Origin: a virus
Strand: one strand, 5' to 3'
DNA: 51,631 nucleotides
Virus record (IMG/VR): IMGVR_UViG_3300032282_002376
Coordinates: 1-51,631 of that record
Shown: piece after piece, positions 1 to 7,939 of the stretch
Position numbering within the stretch: the first letter of the stretch is position 1
Layout: every line of letters begins with the position of its first letter
Translations under genes and position numbers: made by a program
Notes under the pieces: generated by a model
Databases searched by the model: none
Told to the model about the DNA's origin: nothing
The model's input: the letters and a program-made list of their open reading frames with translations, nothing else

Positions 1-252
1 TACATGGTGTACCACGTTCCACCTGAATTTAAGGATCTTTATAGCCGTGTAAACAAGATGATCGGACACATTGCCAACCAACAGCAACTGGCACGAAAAG
101 AGGAATCGGACAGAAAGAAGGCATTGGCATGGCAACGAAGACTGGTTATAAACCGAATCAAACACAGGGTGGTAATCGGGGGAATAACTACCCTAGTGAT
201 CCTGTGGACGTGGATGATGATACTGACGATGATTCCTTCTTCGTCATTGTGA
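1..252 (+). CDS. Small membrane protein candidate, 5' end may lie outside the window
   Basis: The reading frame is open from the first base, so the gene may begin upstream; the first ATG in view is at base 4. The product has a charged, Arg/Lys-rich amphipathic first half and one hydrophobic segment near the C terminus (about residues 57-78 from that ATG). Its last 124 bases overlap the next gene in a different frame, and both frames encode a membrane segment there. Overlapping membrane genes just before a holin and endolysin are typical of lysis cassettes, but I do not recognise the family. It could also be a chance open frame beside the better supported gene at 129. Confidence 0.45.
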   Translation, partial: YMVYHVPPEFKDLYSRVNKMIGHIANQQQLARKEESDRKKALAWQRRLVINRIKHRVVIGGITTLVILWTWMMILTMIPSSSL

Positions 253-371
253 TTGTAATACTATTGGCGGTCATTTTGTTTTTTATGCCTGTGCTAATGT
301 GGATGTACATGGATATTAGGCAGACTGAGATCAAGGTTCAGAAACTAGTAAAGAAGTTGGAGAATAAATAA
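129..371 (+). CDS. Single-pass membrane protein of the lysis region
   Basis: An 80-residue protein with a polar, Asp-rich N-terminal part (about residues 25-36), one strong transmembrane helix (about 37-60) and a charged, Lys-rich C-terminal tail likely to form a short helix. An AAGG Shine-Dalgarno lies about nine bases before the ATG, and its stop overlaps the start of the holin-like gene, which suggests translational coupling. Position and topology fit an accessory lysis protein (spanin-like or holin partner), but no family motif is seen, so this role is inferred. Confidence 0.7.
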   Translation: MATKTGYKPNQTQGGNRGNNYPSDPVDVDDDTDDDSFFVIVIVILLAVILFFMPVLMWMYMDIRQTEIKVQKLVKKLENK

Positions 372-877
372 TGTTGACACTACTTAGTACTTTGATATCT
401 TTCTTGATGGGGGGACTACCTAAGTTGCTAGATTTTTTTCAAGATAGAAGCGACAAAGCTCATGAGATAGACCTCGCTAACCTACAGATTCAACGTGAGT
501 TGGAGATGCGTAAAGCTGGGTTTGAAGCCCAAGAGCGTATAGAAGAAATACATACAGATCAAATGCAAATTCAAGCTCAAGCTGCTACACAGCAGTTTCA
601 ACTACAAGAGCGACAAGCTCTGTACGCCCACGACATCGCTATCGGGCAGGGTGCTTCTACATGGGTGATCAATGCAAGAGCTATGGTTAGACCTGCTTTA
701 ACCTACGGTATGTTTCTTCTTTTGGTGTTTGTAGATGTAGCAGGTTTTCTATATGCTTGGCATAGTAATGTCCCATTTAACGACTGCTTGGATCAGTTAT
801 GGGACAACGATACACAGCTGATTTGGGCAAGTATCGTTGCATTTTGGTTTGGCTCACAGGCGTTTGAGAAGAAATGA
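371..877 (+). CDS. Putative holin, three-TM gene-transfer-agent type
   Basis: A 168-residue protein with a hydrophobic N-terminal helix (1-23), a long Gln/Glu-rich helical stretch (24-90) and two C-terminal membrane helices (about 108-130 and 149-165). It ends in a conserved-looking FWFGSQAFEKK. This resembles the 3TM holin family named for gene-transfer-agent release, whose members sit beside endolysins and form the inner-membrane lesions that release lysozyme. It overlaps the endolysin start by four bases (ATGA), so the two are probably translated together. Placement and topology are good; family assignment is from memory of the pattern. Confidence 0.7.
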   Translation: MLTLLSTLISFLMGGLPKLLDFFQDRSDKAHEIDLANLQIQRELEMRKAGFEAQERIEEIHTDQMQIQAQAATQQFQLQERQALYAHDIAIGQGASTWVINARAMVRPALTYGMFLLLVFVDVAGFLYAWHSNVPFNDCLDQLWDNDTQLIWASIVAFWFGSQAFEKK

Positions 878-1350
878 ACGTATCTGAAAGAGCTGTTTCA
901 GTCATTAAACACCACGAGGGGGTGCGGTTTAGACCATATCGTTGCCCTGCTAAATTGTGGACAATAGGAGTCGGACATGTTTTATACCCTGATCAAGGCA
1001 AAATTCCTCTCGATCAAAGAGATGGCTATCAACTTAAAGAACAAGATAATAAGCAGTTTACCCCAGAAGAAGTAGATGGAATTCTCAAGTTTGATCTTGA
1101 CCGATTTGAGCGAGGCGTGGAGAAGTTTTGTCCAATACCCCTTACACAAGGTATGTTTGATAGCCTTACTTCTTTTAGTTTCAACGTCGGTCTTGGAACA
1201 TTACAGCGTTCAACGCTTCGTCAGAAGTTGCTTCGTGGCGATAAAGAGGGTGCTGCGAATGAGCTCCTGAAGTACTGCATGGCAGGAGGTAAAATCCTCA
1301 AAGGACTTCAAAATCGTCGAATAGACGAGCGTGCTATGTTCATGTCGTAA
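874..1350 (+). CDS. Endolysin, GH24 lysozyme (muramidase)
   Basis: A 158-residue protein of the T4/P22 lysozyme family that hydrolyses the N-acetylmuramic acid to N-acetylglucosamine bond of peptidoglycan. The catalytic Glu is E15 in HHEG. The following segment C24-P-A-K-L-W-T30-IGVGH matches the common phage variant where Cys replaces the T4 Asp20 and Thr corresponds to T4 Thr26. Further family features are the FNVGLGTLQRSTLR stretch and a C-terminal GLQNRRIDER. No signal peptide or SAR helix is visible, so export would need the preceding holin. It is the last gene of the small lysis group. Confidence 0.93.
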   Translation: MNVSERAVSVIKHHEGVRFRPYRCPAKLWTIGVGHVLYPDQGKIPLDQRDGYQLKEQDNKQFTPEEVDGILKFDLDRFERGVEKFCPIPLTQGMFDSLTSFSFNVGLGTLQRSTLRQKLLRGDKEGAANELLKYCMAGGKILKGLQNRRIDERAMFMS

Positions 1351-1356
1351 AAGAGC

Positions 1357-1362
1357 TATAAT
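1357..1362 (+). promoter_or_regulatory. Promoter-like TATAAT element
   Basis: GAGCTATAATTTAGCG lies between the endolysin stop and the adaptor gene. A perfect TATAAT is seen about 27 bases before the ATG, with no convincing -35 box. It matches a motif that recurs in other intergenic gaps of this window. Confidence 0.5.
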
Positions 1363-1388
1363 TTAGCGAAAATTTGAGGTTTTATCTC

Positions 1389-2027
1389 ATGTCAACACCG
1401 TCTTTTGTACTTACTTATGATAGCTTGAGCTCCCTGGTGCTGCAGTACCTTGAGAGGCAAGATACGGCGGTCGTCAACTTTATACCAACTGCGATCACTC
1501 TAGCTGAATTTGAGATAGCCCAAGTTATTAAAACACTAGGACAGATGGAGGTAGTTGACTCCACGATGCTTATATCAAACCCAATCATCGCTAAACCCTC
1601 TAGATGGCGTAAAACGGTCTCTATGACCTTATCCACATCGAGCGGTAAGCAACCCGTACTACTAAGAAAATTAGAGTATCTAAATAACTATTGGCCAAAT
1701 GCTTCTACAACAGGGACTCCTCTTTATTACGCCGATTATGATTATGATCATTGGTTTGTCGCGCCGACTCCAGATCAAGCCTACGCGTTTGAAACGCTGT
1801 GCTACACTCGTTTACAACCACTCGCTTCGGATAATCAAACAAACTGGTTGACGCAAAACGCTCCAAATGCGATGTTATTTGGAACTTTGAAACAGACCGC
1901 TCCTTTTTTAAAAGACGACGCTAGACTTCAAGTTTGGGAGCAGCTATTTCAAGAAGCGATGGCTGCGTTAAAAACTGAAGACCAACTACGGTTGGTTGAT
2001 CGTCAAACTGTTGCACAGGATTCTTAA
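1389..2027 (+). CDS. Head-tail adaptor protein, SU10 type
   Basis: The ATG at 1389 is preferred because a GAGG Shine-Dalgarno lies about nine bases upstream; the open frame extends to a TTG at 1374. The 212-residue product ends with WLTQNAPNAMLFGTL, then APFLKDDARLQVWEQ, the signature I associate with the SU10-like adaptor family. These proteins form a dodecameric ring under the portal that connects the head to a short tail. It is followed after two bases by a fibre-like gene. A second, T7-gp11-like candidate for a neck protein lies at 47614. Confidence 0.75.
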   Translation: MSTPSFVLTYDSLSSLVLQYLERQDTAVVNFIPTAITLAEFEIAQVIKTLGQMEVVDSTMLISNPIIAKPSRWRKTVSMTLSTSSGKQPVLLRKLEYLNNYWPNASTTGTPLYYADYDYDHWFVAPTPDQAYAFETLCYTRLQPLASDNQTNWLTQNAPNAMLFGTLKQTAPFLKDDARLQVWEQLFQEAMAALKTEDQLRLVDRQTVAQDS

Positions 2028-2029
2028 TT

Positions 2030-3256
2030 ATGCCGACGTATACAAACCCTTTTACTGGACAAACGATATACCCATCGTCAGTCAGTTATGAGTCTATAAC
2101 CCTCAGTTCAAATATTACATTGCAGTGGCCGATCAATGGTAATACAAACACTCCAGTAAGTAGTATTATTGACGTTACAGCTTCAGCTTCTAGTTTATCT
2201 ATCACTCTTCCTCCCGCTACTCAGGTATCCACAGGACAATCAGTACTAATACGAAACGTAGGATCTAATCCTTTTTCTGTATTAAACAACACAGGCGGTA
2301 GTATTGTCACAGTCAGCTCAGGTATTTCTGAGTTTTTGTGGTTGACTGATAATACAAGTCTTGGAGGTATTTGGGCGTCTGTCGTCTTTGGAGCAGGCAC
2401 TTCTTCAGCTAATGCTTCTGATTTAGCAGGATACGGGTTAGCTGCTTCTGGGCTAACTCTAAATGAAAATAACCCAATAAGTTATATAAACTCAAGCGCA
2501 ACGATCAGTGCTACTTCTCAAGCGCAGTTTTTAGTGTGGAACACAGGAGCAGGGGCGCTCACATTACCTTCTGCTGCTACAGTAGGCAATGGATGGTTTT
2601 GTATCATAGCAAATAGCGGTACGGGTATCGTGACTTTAACACGCGCAGGTACAGACACAATTAACGGCAATACAACTCAACAGCTTCAATTGACTGAGTC
2701 TTTAGTGATCGTTTCTAATGGCAGCTCTGGGTGGAATACATACGGTTATGGGCGCTCTAATACGTTTGCGTATACACAGCTTGCCCTTACTGTTACAGGA
2801 GGCTCTTTAACGCTCACATCTGCGCAAGCTTCTAATACTATTCAAACCTACACAGGCGTTTTAACCTCTAATCAAATCATAGTTTTACCTTCTACGGTTC
2901 AATTATATTCATTTACAAACGGTACAACAGGTACATTCACTTTAACGTTCAAAACAGCGGTATCAGGGGGAGCAACTTTAGCGGTGGCTCAAAATCAAGC
3001 AGTGATCGCCATTTGTGACGGTACAAATGTATACAACGCAAATACAGGCTCAGCAGGTTCATTTACTAGCACTAGTATTACTTTAGCTTCAGGTACTGTA
3101 ACAACTCCAACGTTCAATTACATCGGTGATACTACAACAGGTTTTTATCATCCTGCAAGCGGTCAAGTCGCCGTAACTGTAAGTGGAGCAAATGTAGCTA
3201 CATTTTCATCAACTGGTTTAGCTTTACCTCTAGGTATTAGCGGAGGAACATTTTGA
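2030..3256 (+). CDS. Beta-rich virion protein, probable tail fibre/appendage
   Basis: A 408-residue Ser/Thr/Gly/Asn-rich protein with repeated short beta-strand patterns and no charged catalytic core, the composition of phage fibres and appendages. N-terminal MPTYTNPFTGQTIYPSS is followed by modules such as TLPSAATVGNGWFCIIANSG. The C-terminal part resembles a fibre shaft (GDTTTGFYHPASGQVAVTVSG). It overlaps the next gene by four bases. Receptor-binding or appendage function is inferred from composition and context. Confidence 0.6.
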   Translation: MPTYTNPFTGQTIYPSSVSYESITLSSNITLQWPINGNTNTPVSSIIDVTASASSLSITLPPATQVSTGQSVLIRNVGSNPFSVLNNTGGSIVTVSSGISEFLWLTDNTSLGGIWASVVFGAGTSSANASDLAGYGLAASGLTLNENNPISYINSSATISATSQAQFLVWNTGAGALTLPSAATVGNGWFCIIANSGTGIVTLTRAGTDTINGNTTQQLQLTESLVIVSNGSSGWNTYGYGRSNTFAYTQLALTVTGGSLTLTSAQASNTIQTYTGVLTSNQIIVLPSTVQLYSFTNGTTGTFTLTFKTAVSGGATLAVAQNQAVIAICDGTNVYNANTGSAGSFTSTSITLASGTVTTPTFNYIGDTTTGFYHPASGQVAVTVSGANVATFSSTGLALPLGISGGTF

Positions 3257-5022
3257 CCTCAAAAGTCGTTGCACTCACTCCTATGCCTGGGATACAAAGG
3301 GACGGTACTCAGTTCGACTCTAGCCGTTACGTTGATGGAGTGTGGACTAGGTTTCAACGCGGTCGCCCACGTAAAATTGGAGGCTATAAAGGCATATTTT
3401 TAAACGCTTCAGGGATATCACGAGGTATGCAAATGACCTCCACTAACGGACTCAATTATGTTGTTTCTGGTTACTCCGCTGGGTTGGAACAATGGCAGAC
3501 TGATAATGATGACGGTACTGGATTAGGTCCTACAGCTTACACATTAAGCAACTTTACATCAAGTGCCAATAACTTATGGCAGTTTGATATCGGGTATGAT
3601 TCCACAGGTGGAGGTAGTAATAATTTAGTAGCCCATCCTGGTCAAAACTTATCTGCTATCGACTCTACTGTAAACACTCCAGTTTTGTACGGACCTTTCC
3701 CAGGAACTTTTGGCAACCCTACAATGTCTAAAGTCGGCGTGTTTACCGTGACAGGAGGTGTTGTGAGCGGTAGCCCTACGTTGACGCTGGCTACAGCTAA
3801 TATACGCGTCGCTTTTGGACAAACCATATCAGGAGCTAATATCCCATCTGGGACTACAGTAACTCAAGTAGTCGGCACAGCCGTTACAATGTCTGCAAAC
3901 GCGACCAATACAGCTGCTTCTCAATCAGTTACATTTGATAACAATATCGCTGTGTCAGGTGGTTGCGTAATGATACACCCGTACTTATTTGTGTATGGAA
4001 ATAATGGGTTAATACAAAACTGCTCAGCAGGTGATTTTACTAATTGGGTTTCTCCCGATGCTAACTCCAACAATGTATCAACTGGTAAGATTGTAAAAGG
4101 CTTGCCGATACGTGGAGGTACAACATCTCCAAGCGGACTGTTTTGGGCATTAGATGCGTTGATAAGGGTTAGTTTTTCTCCTACAACGGCAGGAGGGCAG
4201 ACGTATTACTGGTCTTATGACCTAATCAGTAGCCAAACTTCAATCATGTCTTCTAGTAGCGTAGTTGAGTACGATGGTATTTATTATTGGGCAGGAGTTG
4301 ACCGTTTTTTAATGTATAACGGCGTTGCTCAAGAGATACCAAATGATATCAATCAAAACTACTTTTTTGATAATTTAAACTACGCTTATCGACAAAAAGT
4401 TTGGTGTACAAAAATACCTCGCTACGGTGAAATTTGGTGGTTCTATCCAAAAGGAACGGCTACTGAGTGCACCGATGCGGTCATATACAATGTTAGAGAA
4501 AAACTCTGGTATGACGCAGGAGAAGCTATAGGAGCTCGCCGTTCAGCAGGTGTATTTTCTGAAGTCTTTTTTAAACCTATCTGGGCTGGGAATGAGGCAA
4601 ACACAGCAGGAAACTACACTCTTTGGCAACACGAGTCTGGAGTTGACCAAGTTTATTTGACCAATGTTGACGCTATATACTCAGCTATCGAGACTCCTGA
4701 CCTAGGCACGCTGAGCGGTTTAGTCGGCACTGTACAACAGCCAGGAGACAATCTGTGGACTCGTATAGAGCGTATTGAGCCTGATTTTATCCAAGAAGGT
4801 GAGATGAGTGTGATTGTAACTGGTAAGGGTTATGCTGATGACAATGATCAAGTCTCTAGCCCTTATAATTTCACACAAGGAACTTTAAAGATTGATATGC
4901 GTGAGCAACGTCGTGAGATGCGTTTACGCTTTGAATCTAACACTTTTAATGGAACCTACCAGATGGGTAAACTCATAATATCTATGACTACTGGCGATGT
5001 TCGCGGAACGGGTAACCCATGA
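3253..5022 (+). CDS. Tail hub/DNA-stabilisation-like protein with inserted Ig-like module
   Basis: Begins at a TTG overlapping the previous stop in TTGA. The 589-residue protein starts with PMPGIQRDGTQFDSSRYVDG followed by RFQRGRPRKIGGYKG, a conserved opening I associate with podovirus packaged-DNA-stabilisation or tail-hub proteins (P22 gp10-like role). Residues about 155-222 form a Thr/Val/Gly module ending ATNTAASQSVTF, which looks like an inserted Ig-like or adhesion domain. The rest (WAGVDRFLMYNG, FYPKG, RREMRLRFESN) reads as beta-propeller-type blades. A role in closing the portal and tail channel is inferred. Confidence 0.65.
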   Translation: MTSKVVALTPMPGIQRDGTQFDSSRYVDGVWTRFQRGRPRKIGGYKGIFLNASGISRGMQMTSTNGLNYVVSGYSAGLEQWQTDNDDGTGLGPTAYTLSNFTSSANNLWQFDIGYDSTGGGSNNLVAHPGQNLSAIDSTVNTPVLYGPFPGTFGNPTMSKVGVFTVTGGVVSGSPTLTLATANIRVAFGQTISGANIPSGTTVTQVVGTAVTMSANATNTAASQSVTFDNNIAVSGGCVMIHPYLFVYGNNGLIQNCSAGDFTNWVSPDANSNNVSTGKIVKGLPIRGGTTSPSGLFWALDALIRVSFSPTTAGGQTYYWSYDLISSQTSIMSSSSVVEYDGIYYWAGVDRFLMYNGVAQEIPNDINQNYFFDNLNYAYRQKVWCTKIPRYGEIWWFYPKGTATECTDAVIYNVREKLWYDAGEAIGARRSAGVFSEVFFKPIWAGNEANTAGNYTLWQHESGVDQVYLTNVDAIYSAIETPDLGTLSGLVGTVQQPGDNLWTRIERIEPDFIQEGEMSVIVTGKGYADDNDQVSSPYNFTQGTLKIDMREQRREMRLRFESNTFNGTYQMGKLIISMTTGDVRGTGNP

Positions 5023-5258
5023 TAGTATATGACCATAGAAATCTAACATGGGAGTACTGGTGTGCTAGGATGGCAGAACTTTTTGCCGCAAATCAATTAG
5101 GTACAGTTGAAGAAGACGACTGGCGTATTTGGGCGAGCGGTGTAGCGTCTATCGGGTATTTCACGCAATCAGGATGTCCAGATCCTAGAGGTTTTGATAA
5201 TTGGAGAGATTGGGCAGCTCAATTAACTGGTTCAATGAATATAGTAAAACCAACGTAA
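5019..5258 (+). CDS. Small conserved Trp-rich phage protein
   Basis: A 79-residue acidic protein with seven Trp residues (WEYWCARM, DDWRIWASG, NWRDWAAQL), probably a compact helical domain. It overlaps the preceding hub-like gene by four bases (ATGA), so the two are coupled. The position between hub and ejection proteins suggests a virion or assembly role. I do not recognise a named family. Confidence 0.7.
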   Translation: MIVYDHRNLTWEYWCARMAELFAANQLGTVEEDDWRIWASGVASIGYFTQSGCPDPRGFDNWRDWAAQLTGSMNIVKPT

Positions 5259-5266
5259 TTTAAATC

Positions 5267-6817
5267 ATGGCCATACAACCGATCCTCAGCCCACAAAGCA
5301 ATCCTTTAACAACGGCGGTTCCGTCAAAGTTTATCGGTACAACCAATCCAGGTTCTCCAGGTATGTTTATCGGTATGGCGGATTCAAATTTAATTGATCT
5401 AGCCAAAAAATCTTCTCCAGAAGTAATAGCTGGTTTACAAAATGGAACTTTGAAGTTTACAAATGATGGTGAACAACAATACTTAACAGATACAAAAACA
5501 GGTAACGTAGTACAAGGAGTTGATATTCGCCAAGACATGTATGGCAATCTTGCTGTTAATGTTCCGACGGGTAGTGGTGGAATAATTCAATTTTCTACAT
5601 CAGTAGGAGATGATGGAAAATTAAAACCTGCAGATGTTAATAATGCTTTTAATGTTGGCGTAAATAGTAGTGAGGGCGGTTTTGCTGGTGGATTAAGCAA
5701 TTTTACACCAGCAGCTAGAGCTGCCGCAATATTGTATGGCGGTAGTCAACTAATTGGTTCTTTGGCTGGCGCAGGGGCTGGGGCAGGAGCAGCTAGTTCA
5801 AGCGCTTTAGCCGACCAGATCGCTGCTGAACAATTAGCAGCCCAACAGACGGCAGCAGCCACGGCAGGGGGTGCCCTACCCGCAGCTGGGGCTGGCGCTG
5901 GGGCTGGCGCGCTAGATGTTTTGACTGCTCAAGATCTAGCAGCTGGCCATACCCTGACTGATAACGCTATCGCTTCTCAACTTGCCGCTGCTACTCCATT
6001 ATCTGAAACTGAAGCTCTAAATTTAGCTGCGCAAAGCTACACTGCTGGTATGACGCCAGAACAGATAGCTGCTATGGGTACAGGTACTGGAGCTGGTGTA
6101 GGAACTATAACAGCTGCAGGAGCAGCAGGTTTAACCGCAGCTCAACAAGCAGCTCAAGCAGCTGCTGCAGCAAAAGTTGTTAAAGATTTAGTTTCTCCAA
6201 GCTCAAGTCCAGGAGTCGCTTCAGTGCCTTCTGGAGGTACAATGGGAGGTTCTAGCTCAGGTCCTTGGAATCAATCTTTGAGCCCAGGAATAGCGACAAT
6301 CGGTAAATCAAACTTTTCTGGGTTTCAAGATCCTTTAAAAGATTTGATGGGTAATATCACTCCAAACTATGCTCCCAGTCAAACTGCTTTAAATAATATC
6401 ATGGCTCACCAGTATCAAGGTGAGTTTAGTCCTGCTTCAGGGTACGCAAAAGGCGGTAAAGTAGAAGATAAATTTGAGCCTGAATTTATAAAAATGATTA
6501 AAGAAAGATCAGGTGGAACGCCAGATCATGAGCACCCAAACTACAAGGGATCGCCTCTATTTAGGACAGGTGGTTCTGGCAAACACGTTCAAGGACCAGG
6601 AACTGGGCAAAGTGATGATATTCCTGCTATGTTAGCAGACGGAGAATACGTGTTTGATGCTGATACTGTATCGGCATTAGGCGATGGGTCTAATAAGGCT
6701 GGTGCTGCTGCTCTAGACGTTATGCGTAAAGCTATTCGTAAACATAAACGAAGCGCTCCTATAGACAAAATACCACCAAAAGCGAAAAATCCGCTATCCT
6801 ATTTAAAAGGTAAATAA
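5267..6817 (+). CDS. Internal virion/ejection-type protein, Ala/Gly-rich
   Basis: A 516-residue protein. Residues 1-150 are mixed, about 150-320 are Ala/Gly-rich low complexity with Gln, and the C terminus has a distinct conserved module: GKHVQGPGTGQSDDIPAML, then ADGEYVFDADTVSALGDGSN, then ALDVMRKAIRKHKRS. That module recurs in structural proteins of environmental podoviruses. Ala-rich, helix-prone proteins clustered with a lytic transglycosylase are typical of DNA-ejection proteins that leave the capsid during infection. The function is inferred from composition and neighbours. Confidence 0.65.
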   Translation: MAIQPILSPQSNPLTTAVPSKFIGTTNPGSPGMFIGMADSNLIDLAKKSSPEVIAGLQNGTLKFTNDGEQQYLTDTKTGNVVQGVDIRQDMYGNLAVNVPTGSGGIIQFSTSVGDDGKLKPADVNNAFNVGVNSSEGGFAGGLSNFTPAARAAAILYGGSQLIGSLAGAGAGAGAASSSALADQIAAEQLAAQQTAAATAGGALPAAGAGAGAGALDVLTAQDLAAGHTLTDNAIASQLAAATPLSETEALNLAAQSYTAGMTPEQIAAMGTGTGAGVGTITAAGAAGLTAAQQAAQAAAAAKVVKDLVSPSSSPGVASVPSGGTMGGSSSGPWNQSLSPGIATIGKSNFSGFQDPLKDLMGNITPNYAPSQTALNNIMAHQYQGEFSPASGYAKGGKVEDKFEPEFIKMIKERSGGTPDHEHPNYKGSPLFRTGGSGKHVQGPGTGQSDDIPAMLADGEYVFDADTVSALGDGSNKAGAAALDVMRKAIRKHKRSAPIDKIPPKAKNPLSYLKGK

Positions 6818-6819
6818 TC

Positions 6820-7929
6820 ATGTCGCTCACAACCGCAGCTACAATCCCGACTACAACTGGGGCTACAAGCTCAAGCCCAACAACGATCGGTACTACATCA
6901 CAGATGCTACCAACACCGATCACGTTGGCTACCCCTGCTTCAGATGCTGGCTCCGCTACTCAAGGTGGAGCGTTGCCTAATATTACAACAACGCAAGCCC
7001 AAGCAACCTCAATTCCTCAGTTTTATCAAGATTACTTAAATAATATAGCAACTCAAGGGGCTACAAATTTAGGTAATATGGCGTATTCTGGTCCTACAAC
7101 AAATCAAAACGCTGCGTTTAGTGGAGTGCAAGCAGCGGGACAAGGTTTTCAACCAGGACTCACCCAAGCAGGTCAAACAACGCAGGGGGCATTAAGTTTA
7201 AATGGAGCCAACGCTGCGCAGCCATACTTAGCTCAAGGCACGCAAGCTTCAACGCAAGATATCAATCAGTATATGAACCCGTATACTAAAAATGTTGTTG
7301 ATCAAATCGGGCTTTTAAATCAGCAAAACATCGCTAACACGTTATCACCTGCTATCACATCGGGAGCTGTAGGCTCTGGACAGTTTGGTTCTCAGCGTGG
7401 AGCCCAAGCGCTTGCAGGAGGAATCGCCACTGCAGATATAGCAGCTCTAGCTCAACAAGCAGCAGCTGAACAATCAGGATACGGACAAGCTCTAACGGCA
7501 GCTCAACAGCAGAGAGCAAACCAGTTAGCAGCAGGACAAACTCTTGGATCTTTGACAAACACTCAGCAGGCAAATCAGTTAGCAGGTGCACAACAACAAG
7601 CAGCGATGGCTCAACAGCAGCAGACTGATGCGCTTGCAGCGATCAATGCAAATGCGACTATAGGTGCTCAAGAGCAAGCCCTTAACCAAGCGAAAGTTAA
7701 TTATCCAATGACGGCTCTGCAACAGTACGGTTCGTTATTACAAGGTCAAACTATACCTACCGCAACTTCTGGAACTTACACAGGACCTATCCCTGGAGCT
7801 TACAGCGCTTCGCCTTTGGCTACAGCTACAGGCACGGCAGCTGCGCTTACAGGTATTTTAAATTCAGGTGCAGACGCTGCGTCTAAGATACAAAAAATTA
7901 CAGATTTCTTTAAAACTTCATCTCCCTAG
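6820..7929 (+). CDS. Internal virion/DNA-transfer-like protein, Gln/Ala-rich
   Basis: A 369-residue protein with a Thr/Ser-rich N terminus. A conserved core contains YMNPYTKNVVDQIGLLN and VGSGQFGSQRGAQAL, and Gln/Ala-rich predicted coiled helices (QQQRANQLAAGQ, AGAQQQAAMAQQQQ) follow. The core motifs match a common podovirus virion protein regarded as a DNA-transfer or injection protein. It starts two bases after the previous stop and belongs to a four-gene ejection set (5267-11040). Confidence 0.65.
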   Translation: MSLTTAATIPTTTGATSSSPTTIGTTSQMLPTPITLATPASDAGSATQGGALPNITTTQAQATSIPQFYQDYLNNIATQGATNLGNMAYSGPTTNQNAAFSGVQAAGQGFQPGLTQAGQTTQGALSLNGANAAQPYLAQGTQASTQDINQYMNPYTKNVVDQIGLLNQQNIANTLSPAITSGAVGSGQFGSQRGAQALAGGIATADIAALAQQAAAEQSGYGQALTAAQQQRANQLAAGQTLGSLTNTQQANQLAGAQQQAAMAQQQQTDALAAINANATIGAQEQALNQAKVNYPMTALQQYGSLLQGQTIPTATSGTYTGPIPGAYSASPLATATGTAAALTGILNSGADAASKIQKITDFFKTSSP

Positions 7930-7939
7930 AAAGTAACTA

